This document shows, piece after piece, positions 22,801 to 34,130 of a stretch of 64,000 nt of DNA. The number at the start of each line of letters is the position of its first letter. Position 1 is the stretch's first letter. The notes beneath the pieces are model-generated. The model had not been told where the DNA came from, did not search any database, and was given only the letters and a program-made list of their open reading frames with translations. A program made the translations under genes and the position numbers. The DNA comes from Symbiodinium microadriaticum. Its lineage: Eukaryota > Sar > Dinophyceae > Suessiales > Symbiodiniaceae. Location of the stretch: the NCBI GenBank assembly GCA_001939145.1, contig LSRX01000067.1, forward strand, positions 1,231,690 through 1,295,689, given 5' to 3'.

Positions 22801-22951
22801 CCTGCCATCTCGCCCAGTTTCGCTCGAATTGCTCCGAGAGTAGCTGGGCCTCCTTCGCTGCATTTGCGCGGGCCTGCGACTCGCCTGGCACGGTCACATT
22901 TGTCACACGAAGGTGTGCACCCCAACTGGAGCTCGTGGTGCTTTCAGACCC
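22801..22951 (-). CDS. Candidate exon of unknown gene
   Basis: The acceptor GCATTTTAG precedes an open frame beginning GSESTTSSSWGAHLRVTNVT. It continues into a predicted helix (ARANAAKEAQLLSEQFERNW) and ends at a donor G|GTTGAT just before an in-frame stop. Another open segment on the same strand at 22318-22190 (SSVEVALKSSDSASSF) could be a further exon. No family recognised. Confidence 0.3.
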
Positions 22952-23127
22952 CTAAAATGCAAAAGATCCTAAATTCACCGAAATGCCATCTCAAGCCCTG
23001 AGACCCAAAACCTCCGAACGTCTATAGGACCCTCAAGCCCCAAAGCTCCACAAAAGCCGGGTGGCGGGAGTCCCGGAAGGTCTCTGTGGCATAGATCGGC
23101 GAGCTGAGATCCTGGGTGTCGCTAAGG

Positions 23128-23290
23128 GCCTAGGGTTAAGAGTTTAGGGTTTAAGATATACGGTTTAGGGTTTAGGGTTTAAGATTTAGGGTTTAGGGTT
23201 TAAGATTTAGGGTTTAGGGTTTAGGGTGTAAGATTTAGGGTTTAGAGTTTAGGGTTTAAGATTTCGGGTTTAGGGTTCTTAGGGTTCTTA
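23128..23290. repeat. 21-bp satellite built from telomere-like units
   Basis: The unit is two TTTAGGG copies plus TTTAAGA, repeated in tandem several times, with TTTAGGGTTCTTAGGG at the end. It is a higher-order array rather than a simple telomere run. Confidence 0.8.
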
Positions 23291-24583
23291 GGGATCGCCA
23301 AGGGAGCCTCTACTGTTTAAGGATTCTCTACGGGTACCATGAGCTTTTATAAGGCGTGAGGGCCTGAGGGCTTAGGCTTTTTGTCAAAGGCTGAGGACTC
23401 ATGTGGGTGTTCTGGTTTCTTGGGCTTTGGGGCGCACGGCTTGAGGTCTAAAGCGTTCGGGGTCTTGGCTTTGGGTTCAGCCTTATGGAGTCTGTTTTGC
23501 GGTGGCCTTGCGCACATGTCTGCGTGCTTCGCGCGAGCTTTGCCTTTTGACTACGTACACATAAAGTTGGCATAAAGCGGAGTCCAAGCAGTGTGGCCCT
23601 GGGCAACTTGCTAAAAAAACTAGCCTTTGCACAGAACTTCCATCCAAGACAGAAGCTACATGCCACGCCTTCGACCTTGGCTTAAGATCCTATCCTCAGA
23701 TGCGAAGACCACCACTTCAACTTTACATGTTGCCACAACCCTAAGCTTTGATCACCATGCATCAAGAGCTGCGTCCCGGAAGTCTGGCAGTGAACTATGC
23801 AGACTGAAGACTGTTCAAGCGTAGACATCCACAGAGCAGGTCTGCAAACAATAGACCTCCTCGCTGAGTTCCCTGGTACGCCCTCTAAGGTCAAGGGTTA
23901 TCTACCAGGTCCCTTCTGCAAGGAAACACACCCAGAATCTGCCGGGCTGCAGCAGCGGCAGATTTTAAAAATGCAGAGCGAGCAAGGCAGAACACAGCCT
24001 GGCGGACAAGGCAAAGTCAGAGTACTTTGAGAGCCCCAGCCCTAAACCCGACTTCTTTTCTGGCAAGGCACGGGTGTGGAGTGTGTGTGCGTGCGCGTGC
24101 GTGTGCTTTGGTGCTGCGTAGATTTCTGTTTCTCTTTGCGGCGCTCTGCTAGGATGGTCAGGACTTAGGCAGGAATCCCCCTGTCTGACCCCAGGCACCC
24201 AAAACCCCTACACCTTAAGTCCCCTTAAGTCCAGAACCCGCCATCCAAACCCAACAGCCGAAAGGTCCCCAACCGACTTGCCAAGGGGGCCTCAGGCAGT
24301 GACTACTCTTCTTGGAGTTCGGGGCTGTAGCTGGGGTGGTTGGAGCTCCGCAGGGTTTGCACTCGGACTCGGGGTGTCCCTGAGGTAGCCTCCGATTTGG
24401 GATTTTGGGGCCTTTAAGATTTTGTTGACTTTAGGTGGTGTAAGTCAGGGCTCTGGGCTTCAGGGACCCTGCACGGCCTCCGGCACGTGGCTGTACTCCC
24501 GGCCTCAGAAGACTACGAGACTGAAGGGGCTTCCACAAGCGAAGCTTGGAGCAGCGACTAAGCATCGACCGATGGGTCCTAAG

Positions 24584-24688
24584 TACGGTTGATGATAGAA
24601 AACCTGCATTACCTTAAGGGCCCTACATTATGGGAACTATAGTATATTCCTTATTATGGGTCATGCAGGATTTATATCATCAACCGTA
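24584..24688. mobile_element. 105-bp palindromic MITE, copy 1
   Basis: Starts TACGGTTGATGATAGAAAAC and ends in the reverse complement CAACCGTA, with about 28-bp terminal inverted repeats containing TGCATTACC/GGTCATGCA. A TA at each end fits a Tc1/mariner-type (Stowaway-like) target duplication. Copy 2 is at 29577-29681 with the same length and interior (CCTTAAGG, GTATATTCCTTATTATGGG). An open frame from 24656 overlaps it and is not taken as a gene. Confidence 0.85.
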
Positions 24689-25971
24689 TCATCGTCAACC
24701 CCAATTTATTCTACAACCCCGATTTATGAACTAGAAGCCCTAACCCCAGAAACCGTCACAATTGGCCGGGGACCCGACGAATCTGCCGACCTTAGCGAGA
24801 GGAGTCTGGATTCGAGTAGGGGCTCCTCCTCTGAAGGTACCTGTAAGAGTTCCTATCAGGGTATTGATGCGAAACTTCCGGGTAAGACAGGGATACAGCA
24901 CCTGGTGCTGATTTGGGCTTGGCAAGTTCTGATTTCATCTAAGGTTGCTTCAGACATGTCGACGTTTACGCCCAAAACCGAAGAAGTAGCCACTGCAATG
25001 CAGAATCACCTCAAGAGTGCAAGTGTATGCCTCACACACGTCACTCGTCTTGAGCCGACATACCGAATACTGTAAACAATAATGGTGCGGCAGATCAATC
25101 TGTTTGTGAATGGGGTTCCGGCCTGATGGGGAACAGCTTTCAGATTGGATGCTAAGCTACACCCAGGCCCGAAACTTAAAACCCCTAAAACCCTAGACGG
25201 CCCTGAACCTTGAAACCCGACGCCCTAAAACCCGAAACCCCTAAGCCCAAAGCCAGACTTTAGGCCTGAAGCCCGAAAGCCTTAACCCCAAACCCTAAAC
25301 CCTAAACCATCAAGGGGGCTGTACTCTTCATACTGCTCCCAGGGCCGACCCAGCACGGCCATGTCGAAGTCCTCAGACTTGGGGTGTAGGTAATGTAGGA
25401 AAGGGTGCCTTTTTTCAAGGGATTTCTAAGGGCTACGGGCACTGTAATATAAGGGGCCTTAATAACAGATTAGAGTTTTGGGGTGTGATCGGACAAGAAG
25501 TCTAAACTCTAGACCCTAAAGCCTAGACCCTAAACCCTAAACCCTAATCCCTCTGTGTGTGTTCAAGGTTTCAGGATTTAGAGGCTGTGCACTTCAAGGG
25601 CCTCAACTGCGAAGACTGTAACTTGCGGCTTTTGGTGTTGGAGGAAATCGAAACTGGCTGTGATGCGGATAGTCAGTAATGTTGGTAAAGTATTGGTTAT
25701 GTAGGTTTAGGGTTTAGGGTTTAGGGTTGGGTTCAGCAGTGACGGTTTTCAACGTTTGGGGTTGAGTGTTTCAGACTCCGTGCCCGGGCTCAGAAATTAC
25801 AGAGTTCGTCGCTTCCGTCGGAAGAGCTTGGGAAGTGAGCTTGGGAAGTCTCCTGATGCGAAATTCGAACCAAGCATCCATGAACAGCCTGCAGTCCATC
25901 TCGTCACTGTCTGCACACTTGTGGTGAGCAGTCTGCTCCTGGGCGTGGGTCAGGGCCTTGGGCTTCAAAGC

Positions 25972-26184
25972 TTAGGGTTCTCTAGGGCCCCCCTGCGCGC
26001 TCTGTGCGTGCACTTTTTGGTGCCAGCTGGAAAAGAAGATTTCCGCCACCTTTTTTGCTATTGAAAGCATCTTTCCCATGGGGTCCAGTATGGTGTGTTG
26101 CGGTGTGGTTCCAGCATTCCCGGCAAAGGGCATGTAGTTTGTACTTCTATCAGCAATAACAATGCTCGATACTTTCAAAGCCAC
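25972..26184 (-). CDS. Candidate exon(s) of unknown gene
   Basis: An open frame from an ATG at 26184 reads MALKVSSIVIADRSTNYMPF and later ILDPMGKMLSIAKKVAEIFF, with varied, protein-like codons. A second minus frame just downstream (25968-25850) contains DEMDCRLFMDAWFEFR. Adjacent position and strand suggest one gene, but no splice pair or family is established. Confidence 0.25.
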   Translation of the reverse strand: MALKVSSIVIADRSTNYMPFAGNAGTTPQHTILDPMGKMLSIAKKVAEIFFSSWHQKVHAQSAQGGPREP

Positions 26185-26261
26185 TTAGCCGGAAGAGCCC
26201 GAGATGCAAAAAAGTTTGAGGTTTAGGGTTTTCTTTACGGGTCTTAGTCTTCATAATTAGA

Positions 26262-26343
26262 ATAGGGTTTGCGGGGTATAGTGTACTATAAGGCTATAAT
26301 TATAATAAGGAGCCCAGAATCGTGTCGGTAACTATTTGGGCCC
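26262..26343. mobile_element. GGGGTATAGTATAC palindrome-core element, copy 1
   Basis: Shares, in order, AGAATAGGGTTT, GGGGTATAGT, TACTATA, ATAATAAGGA, GGTAACTATT and TGGGCCCC with 49268-49361. The core is self-complementary. Looser copies occur near 5925, 6445 and 32450. Ends and target duplications cannot be fixed by eye. Confidence 0.55.
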
Positions 26344-26532
26344 CGAGCATTAGGGCGTCACCGGTTCAGGAACTTAGGACTTAGGGCTGGCAGTAAAGCC
26401 CCAAACCTGGTCGCCCAGGACTCGTAACCTCCTACACCCCAAAGCCCAACAAGCCCAACCTGCAGATCCTCACAAGCCTTAAAATCCAAAAAACTAAAGG
26501 GTTTAGGGTTTAAGGTTCAGGGTCTGACATCG

Positions 26533-26628
26533 GTAGCACCGTCACTTGCGCCCACGCATTCGCGGTCACTTGCGCCCATGCGTTTGCGGTCACTTGCGCC
26601 CACGTGCTCGGTCACTTGTGCCCACATC
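26533..26628. repeat. 24-bp minisatellite, GTCACTTGCGCCC orientation
   Basis: Four copies of GTCACTTG(C/T)GCCCA followed by a variable spacer ending CG. The reverse complement of this unit forms the array at 28262-28412. Confidence 0.85.
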
Positions 26629-27795
26629 CGCCCCATAACGGGTGAGAGGAGGGGAGGGGGAAGGTGGGGAAAGGGGGGGCATGATAACGACCTTGTTTCA
26701 CGCGGCCAGCACGACCAGTCACCCGCCTCGCAACGGGTGAGAGGGGGGAGGGGGAAGGGGGGGGAATATGATAACGACCTTGTTACACGCGGCCAACACG
26801 ACCACATCCAGTCACGACCACAGCCAGCACGACCAGTCACCCGCCTCGCAACGCGTCAGAGGAGGGAGAGGGGAGGGGGAAGGGGGGGGCATGGTCACGA
26901 CCTTGTTTCACGCGGCCAGCATGACCACAGCCAGGCACGACCACATCCAGTCACCCACGCGGTGAGAGGAGGGGAAGGCGGGGGGAGGGCATGATAACGA
27001 CCTTGTTTCACGCGGCCAGCACGACCACATCTCCAGTCACCCACGCGGCCAGCACGACCAGTTACCCGCCTCGCAACGGGTGAGAGGGGGGGAGGGGGGG
27101 GGGGGGGGGGTATGATAACGACCTTGTTTCACGCGGCCAGCACGACCACATCCAGTCACGACCACATCCAGTTGAGTTCAGACATAGCCTTTTGTAGAAT
27201 TGTTCGTACCGATTGAGTTCTACAGTTGCTACTAGCTTACAACGATCACGACTGTTGCCACTTGCTGGTGCAAGAAGCCGTCCTAAAGCAGGCGGCTAGA
27301 AGATTGAGCGCGTCTGTGGCTTTTGCCAGTTGCGCAGCATCCCTCGAATCAAGCTGCTAACGTTCGGTGCAAGTTTGAGCTTGCATATTGATTGTATCGC
27401 CAAGCACAACATTACAGCTACGCCGGTATTCCTGAGGATCTCGAATCAGGAAGCATAACTGCAACGGGAACGGGTGAGAGGGGGGAGGGAGCGGGGAAGG
27501 GGGGGATGATAACGACCTTATTTCATCCAGTCACCCGCCCCGCAACTGCGAGATGGGGGAAGGGAGAGGGGGGATAACGACCTTGTTTGCCAGCACGACC
27601 AGTCATCCGCCCCGCAACGGGTGAGGGGGGATAATAACGACCTCTTGTTTCACGTGGCCAGCGCGACCATCCAGTCACCCGCCCCGCAACGGGTGAGAGG
27701 GAGGAGGGAAGGGGAAGGGGGGGGGATGATAACGACCTTCTTTCACGCGGCCAGCACGACCACATCCAGTGACCCGCCCCGCAACGGGCATACAA
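26629..27795. repeat. G-rich minisatellite cluster with GATAACGACCTTGTTT block
   Basis: Nine copies of a unit made of a G-run (GGGAGGGGGAAGGGGGG type), GATAACGACCTTGTTTCACG, CGGCCAGCACGACCA and CAGTCACCCGC(C)TCGCAACGGGTGAGAG, with the unit length varying from about 60 to 125 bp. Copies lie near 26683, 26770, 26895 (variant GGTCACGACC), 26991, 27114, 27507, 27574, 27631 and 27728. Unique sequence interrupts at 27175-27465. A near-pure G run at 27087-27110 is a strong quadruplex candidate. Confidence 0.85.
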
Positions 27796-28053
27796 ACGAC
27801 TTTGTTGGAGGTTGTTTCATTCTTTGTTGGAGGTTGTTTCATGTGCCCGGAGCAGGGGACGGGGGAGGCTTGGGCGGGCTGGGCGTTTATAGGCATCTGA
27901 CCCAAGGGAGGCTTTCCAGGCAAGGGCTCAGGTCAGTTGCTTCCGGGTTCAGGGTTCGGGTTCCAGGGTTTGGGCTTGAGGGTTCAAGGTTCAGGTTTGG
28001 GTCTAAGCTTCAGGGTTTAGGTTTCTTGTTCAGGGGGCTCGTTCATGAGGAAC

Positions 28054-28164
28054 CACGGAGCCGCAGCAGTTGGGACGCTCCACGGCACATAGGCGGGAGT
28101 ATATCCCAGCATAGGGTGCCTCCAGTGCATCACAACTACGTTTAACTACGTCCACTGGAATGGG
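28054..28164 (-). CDS. Candidate exon of unknown gene
   Basis: The acceptor CCTGTCCAG precedes 37 codons, phase 0 at both ends, reading PIPVDVVKRSCDALEAPYAG and ending before GTTCCT. The codons look protein-like and the splice sites are plausible; no family recognised. Confidence 0.25.
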
Positions 28165-28261
28165 CTGGACAGGTGGCAGGGGCAGAGAGGCTGCGAGATG
28201 TGGCAGGAACACGACTTAAGAAACGACAAACACCTCATCCTCTGGCCCTGCCACACATTAA

Positions 28262-28412
28262 AGACCGAAACATAGGCACAAGTGACAGGTCCGCGTTTTC
28301 GCGACAGGTGCCCAAAGTGTGGCCCTGCCGTGATTTCAGGCACCTACGCGGGCACAAGTGACACGCGATGCGCGGGCACAAGTGACACGGGTTACGCGGG
28401 CACAGGTGACAG
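28262..28412. repeat. 24-bp minisatellite, GGGCACAAGTGAC orientation
   Basis: CGCGGGCACAAGTGACACG recurs at 24-bp spacing, with degenerate copies upstream. It is the reverse complement of the array at 26533-26628, so the two arrays bracket the G-rich cluster in opposite orientation. Confidence 0.85.
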
Positions 28413-29576
28413 GTCTACCCTGAGATCGGACAACTAACATGCCCTAGCTGCGCATCTTTACAACATCAGCCCCTGAAGCCCTAAATCCTGGGCCTCAACA
28501 TCAAACCCGAACAAACTCGAGTTCCCAGGATTGCCCCAAGACTCGCAAACCCAATAAAAGCCTTCAAACTCTCATCCTAGTCAAACCCTTAACCCCAAAT
28601 CCTAAAGCCTAAACCCTAAAATACGCTGAGCCCTGGGCGATCCATCTTCTGACCTAAACGGTCAGGGGTGTCGAGAACTCCAAAAGGGTGTGTAGAGCCC
28701 AGGTTTGCAGCTGCACCCTCGAGGCTTTATTCGGGTTGTAGGGGCCGTCTAGATCCTCGGAGCTCTTGGGGTTCTTAGTAGCGTTCTATGGGCTTTGCTG
28801 CGGGGTTCAGCATCTGGGGATCGGCTCGAAGCATCCTTGAGTGCTTTAACCTCGAGGGCTTAGGGGTTAGGATTTCAGTTCATCCCGCAACTGGACTGGT
28901 TGCGAGCTTGGGGTTTTGGTGTTCTGCGCAGTTTGGATTTCGGGGGCTGCGTGCACACAGTTCGTCACATCTTAGCGGAAGCGTCTTGCTTGCCCATTCG
29001 CCGGGAAATTTCGTGGTTGACCTGTCAAGAAGAGCCAATTGCTGGAACCCTCCGCCGCCTACTAAGCCCCTTCTGAAAAAAAAAACATAGAACCCGTGCA
29101 CAACCTCCATCCCCAGCCCTACAAACTCTCAAACTCCACTCCCCTCCCTCGCCCCAAGACCAAAAACTCTCGCACTTCACCCAGCCACCTGGCCTTGCTC
29201 ACAAGGAGGCCCTTCTGATGACCGGGCGGCGCGCCCGCCGGCAGGACCTCCTTCGATCCGACAGAAGCTCGACTACCAAATCTTCATTCTACTATAACCA
29301 CCGCTTTGGGGCTTAGGGCTTAGGGGGATTATACATAAGGGGATACTAGAAATATGAAGGCCGCTAGATTACTACTCTAGTCTACAGGGGGGGGGGGTGC
29401 CATGCAGTTGATAGATTGCCTGGGAACGCAGGTGCAACTGCATCTCCTACCTGGGCGGAAGCCCAACAGCTGCAGACTGGATCATATTTTGGAGGGAGGT
29501 ATTCGTGTTCGTACTATGTTTGTCGTTCTTAGTTTCATGTTTATCATAGTCACCATAGGCACTGTTACGGGGGTTG

Positions 29577-29681
29577 TACTGTTGATGATATAAATCCTGC
29601 ATTACCTTAAGGACCCTCAACTATGGAAATTACGGTATATTCCTTATTATGGGTAATGCAGGATTTATATCATCAACCGTA
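29577..29681. mobile_element. 105-bp palindromic MITE, copy 2
   Basis: TACTGTTGATGATATAAATC at the left end and its near-perfect complement ending CAACCGTA at the right end (28-bp TIRs, about one mismatch). TA borders both sides. Same length and interior as 24584-24688. The near-perfect arms suggest recent movement. Confidence 0.9.
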
Positions 29682-30000
29682 GTTCATGATTCAACCGACC
29701 CCTGAACCTTCAGACGACAATCTTCCAGCTACATTAGCCCTTGAAGCAATACCCACAAACATGGGTCACTTGTTCCAGACCCCTTCATCCTAAACCCTAA
29801 ACCCTAAACCCGAAACCCCTGACAACCTGATAGGTCCTGCGCAAATATGTCGAACAAGTCGGCGCTGTCCTTTTCGTTCCTGGAGTGTACAGGGCCAATC
29901 GTTGCTGCCAGTGTTGTTGGCAGTCTCCATGTTTTGGCAGCAGAGACGTGATGCTTTTGACGCAGTGGTAGGAGGGGCAGTAAACCCTTTAGCAACCCTA

Positions 30001-30130
30001 AACTTAAACCCCTAAACCCCTAAACCCTAAACCCCTAAACCCTAAACCCCTAAACCCCAAACCCTAAACCCCTAAACCCCTAAACCCCAAACCCTAAACC
30101 CTGGACCCTAAACCCTAAACCCAAACCCTG
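30001..30130. repeat. CCCTAAA/CCCCTAAA tract
   Basis: Long tandem of CCCTAAA and CCCCTAAA units, C-rich on +, among the purest telomere-like runs of the window. Confidence 0.9.
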
Positions 30131-31919
30131 GTAGGGCAGTCTTCCGGTCAAGCTCAGTCCGCCTCAGCTTAAGGCCCATCTACAACACCCCTAACTTTGG
30201 CAACCTCGACTACTACAGGGTTCAGGGTTTAGGGTTTGGACAAATAGTTGAGAAAATAGGACTCAACAGCCCCAGCCCTTGTTGCCGTAAGCTTGAAGCC
30301 CCAAATTCGGCTCTGTCGAGTGGCTGCGGGCTTCCTGCCCGTGGGTTGTAGATCACCTGGACTTCAGAATTCTAGGATTCTAGGTGTGCTTGGGATCCAG
30401 ACTGGGGGTTCAGGGTTTAGGGTCTTTTTTTGAAAGATCACGGGAGCTGGTAAGTAAAACCTCAATTGGCGCTCTACACACACTTCGTGGTGTGGTCCGA
30501 ACTGCGACCCCACAAATGACCAACCTACTTACTAAGCCCCCGGATCCGACCCTACAAACACCTTGTAAAACCATAGACCCGGGTCTTCTTCTAACCCTTT
30601 ATTGAATCTTTGTGCGGGAACCCTTTTTGAAGAATGTATAGAACCCTTAAAGAAGCTTACTTACTAGCTTAGTTCCCTGAGCCGCGCTCATGCAGGGGTC
30701 TGATGAGCATGTAGGAGAAGGGCATTGGGGCTTCAAATTGGGGCTTTAGGGTTTCAGGGTTTAGGGTCGGGGGTTTAGGGGTTTGGAGGTTTAAGGGTTC
30801 AGTTGAGAGCAAGTATTACAAACTGTTCTAATAAGAACACAGACAGTGCTTCCCAGCGGACCTTATCGGGATCTTGATTTAGTGAGTTGGGTTTTCGAGT
30901 TTCTGTTGCTGGGTGGTTTGGGGTTTACAGTTATGTAAAGCCTTTCTAGACTCTACGGCTCAATGCGTGCCTCAAGATCCGAAGGCCGTGGACACCGTAG
31001 GAATTCTGCGATTCATGCGTGCCGAGGATGCTTGGGTGCTAAAGACACACCATGCGAAATCTGGCAAGCAAGATGACAGATCCAAAATCCAAGAGGCATC
31101 ATGGAAGAAGATCGCCAAGCCCACCGCTGCAGCATCTTCGATAGAGGCAGCATGCTCCTTGGAGGCAGCGTGGGATGTCGAAGCCAGCGACTCGTTTCTT
31201 AGGGCAAAGCTGTCCGGAAGCCGGCCATATAGGGATTTGGGGCTGTTGCTTTGGAGTGATTGTCTGGATCGAAACAGAGGTTTCGTGCAGATGTCTCGGA
31301 GTTTTGGCAGGCGGATTGAATTTCAAGATCTTGCTTCAACTGTCTAGACTTCCGACTTGGTTTCTGGAGGCTGGAATGAGGGTGTAAAGATGCTCAAACA
31401 CTAATCCGAAATCCTGGAACCCGTGTTATTGAGACTTCTAAGCTTGGGTTCGGGTGCAGCAAGTTGGGAAAGCAATTCTGCACGAGATCTCTTGCTGAGG
31501 CTTTAGGGGGCAGTTGAGGCCCTTGAAGTGCACAGCCTCCGAATCCTGAAACCTTGAACACACATAGACAGTTTACGGATTCGGGATTAGGGAAAAGGGT
31601 TTAGGTTTAGGGCTTAGGCTTTCGGGCTCAGGGATTAGATTGAGCCTTGTATTATCAACTCCTGAGCCCACCTCAAGTACCCTGGCCAGCTAAATCAAGA
31701 GGGTCTACGGGTTTTGGGTTTTGGGTTTAGGGTTTAGGGTGCAGGGTGTAGGTTTTAAGGCGGCCAGGTATCCCAAACCGCCTCTGGAAACTTGCTGTAG
31801 ACATAATGCTCCTAAACCCCAATCTGTGGCCGGAACGCGAGACTGTTCAACCCTCAACCCAATACCTAGATCCTAGACCCCCAACCCTAAGCCACGAAAC
31901 CCTGAATCCAAACCCTACA

Positions 31920-32060
31920 AAGGGTTTGGGGGTTAAGGGGTTTGGGGGGTTTAGGGGTTTGGGGTTTAGGGGGTTTAGGGTTTGGGGGTTTAGGGTTTGG
32001 GGGTTTTGGTGTTTGGCGATTGGGGGTTTAGGGTTTGGGGGTATAGGGGTTTAGGGATTT
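31920..32060. repeat. GGGTTTGGGG-rich tract
   Basis: G-rich telomere-like variant (GGGTTTGGGG, TTTAGGGG). Many G3-G5 runs make quadruplex formation likely. Confidence 0.8.
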
Positions 32061-32731
32061 AGTTTTCCAGAGCCCAGCATCGTCAAAGTAGCCAAACATT
32101 TCGGCCAAGTGAGAGAGGGTGTGATAGAATCGCTGGGGCTCCCCGTGCCCTTGGCCGGCTGCCCGGGCTTCCGGCTTGGGTGAGCTCTAGAAGACGAACT
32201 GGCTTCAAATTCGGGATGCAAGCTGGGCCCTCAACCCTCAACCCTAAACTTGCATCCCAAATTTCGCTTCGGACTTATACCCCTCGACTTCCCTCATGCC
32301 AAGTCGCGGATTTCCAGGGTCTGCCACCACTTTGCGGTGTCCGCTGGGCTCCTGGGCACGTAGAATACGAGTTGCTGACTCACCTGATTTAGGGACCTCA
32401 ACAACTAGAATATAAGGCTCCTTGAAAGGGTTCTATTAAGGTTGTACAAAAGGGGCCTTGATAAGTAGAATAACGTTTAGGGGTATACATACTGTAGTCA
32501 GAAAACCCAAGGAGTAGTGTTATTCAGGCTTTATGAGTCTCTGTTATCCGTTCTACAACTCCGAGAGTCAATATGCGAAAGAGATAAGCGAGGATTTTAA
32601 GTAACCACATACGTACAACAAGGTTCGGCATCAACTTGTTGGCTTGCTTGTTTATGCGCACAAACTCAAGAGTGCATATGTACGTACGCACGCACCCACA
32701 TGCGCTCATGCAGGGAGGGAGGTAGGCAGCA

Positions 32732-32780
32732 AGCTAGCTAGCTAGCTAGCTAGCTAGCTAGCTAGCTAGCTAGCTAGCTG
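32732..32780. repeat. (AGCT)n self-complementary microsatellite
   Basis: About 12 uninterrupted AGCT units. Each unit is its own reverse complement, so the tract can fold into a hairpin or cruciform. Confidence 0.95.
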
Positions 32781-33559
32781 GCGGGGTAGCTGGGTCGGTA
32801 CGTACGTAGGTAAGCAGGTGGCTTGCTCGCTGGCTTGCTTGTGTATACATAAATACTTATGCAGGGATGCTCTCATGTACGTATGCCACAGATGCGCAAC
32901 AGCTCTCGCCCGAACATCAAGCCCCTCCAGTCCTCTTTCGAAACACGCTGTTGAATGCATGTGGCACATGTTGGCTTAAGTTCCGCCTGCAGTCATCCGT
33001 GGATCTTTCTGCGGGAAAGCTCTTGGGTGTTCTTCTGGACGTACTACCCAGACCCAGACCCTCAAACCTGAACTTTGAACCCTAAAGCCCAAAAGCCGTC
33101 AAACCCCTAAACCCTGAACCCTCTTTGAGCTTGGCTGAATCAGTGTTGCAGCCAGAGGGCACCTCAAGGCTGCGACAGAGCTCCTTCCGAGCTGTGGACT
33201 GTGGGCTAATATGCGGAGTGGGGCGCTCGGCTTTAGACCTCAACGGATTTTAGGGCAATAGGTTTGCGGGCTTACTTAGGGTTCTTGGGCTTGGATAAGA
33301 TGTTAGGATTTGTAGGTTTGGGGTCTTAACTCTTAGGGTGTATCTGGGGCTTGAGGAAAGCAAAAAGCCTTGCCAACATACCATGTTTTCCCTGCTCCAG
33401 GCATTGGCAAAGCCTGGAGATGCCTGGAGTCCTAAACCCTAAGCCCCTAAATCCTACTACCCTGAATTTCAAGAGAACCAAGGAGGCATTGCTCCGGGTG
33501 CCTTTCGAAAAGCTGATAAATACTACTTTGGATATATCACCTTAGTCCTAGACTTCGTG

Positions 33560-33701
33560 CTAGGTGGTGGTGACCAGTGGTGATGGTAGTAACGATGGTA
33601 GAACGAGTAGCAGTCGTTCCCGTCGATGTCCGGCGAGGTTGTGGCTCTGCGGCCAATCAACGAATACTTGCGGTGCCATGACGTCCTTCAGCCACTTAGG
33701 C
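33560..33701 (-). CDS. Candidate terminal exon of unknown gene
   Basis: A pyrimidine-rich acceptor (TTCAACTCTAG) precedes an open frame reading RPKWLKDVMAPQVFVDWPQS that ends at a TAG stop. No family recognised; the frame length alone could arise by chance. Confidence 0.25.
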
Positions 33702-34004
33702 CTAGAGTTGAAGATAAGATCTTCGGATTCCGGTCGTGTTTGGATTTCTAGGTAGGCCCTGTAAAGATCCTTTAAAGCCTCTGAGAATGTTTGTAAATAA
33801 AGACCCTCTTGAGCTAAAAACCGGAAAATATAAAATCCCCCGTGCCCTAGCTATATTATAGTTATACTGTTATACTATAGCTATACTGTAGTTGTATCAT
33901 ACTTGTTGTTTCGGTGTAAGGGTTGCGACGGAGGCTCCTCCCATCGAGGCTTCAACTTCTTTGCATCGGCCGCAGCGGAGGACGACATCGCGGCTCGGTC
34001 TCAC

Positions 34005-34130
34005 GACTAGGGTTTAGGGCTTTTAGGGTTTAGGGCTTTTAGGTAGGGTATAGGGTTTAGGATTTAGGTCTTAGGGTTTTAGGGTTTAGGGTTTGGGGTT
34101 TAGGGTTTAGGGTTTAGGGCTTAGGGCAAA
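34005..34130. repeat. TTTAGGG tract
   Basis: Repeated TTTAGGG and TTTTAGGG units, G-rich on +. Confidence 0.85.

Noticed and set aside
24656..25075. 139-codon plus-strand frame
   Set aside because: It starts inside the right arm of a MITE and shows no family or consistent codon pattern.
26533..28412. CRISPR-like array
   Set aside because: Unit lengths vary, spacers are not unique, the G-runs are degenerate and the context is eukaryotic.
30001..30130. True chromosome end
   Set aside because: The tract is interstitial, short, mixed with CCCCTAAA variants and flanked by ordinary sequence; similar tracts of both orientations occur throughout.
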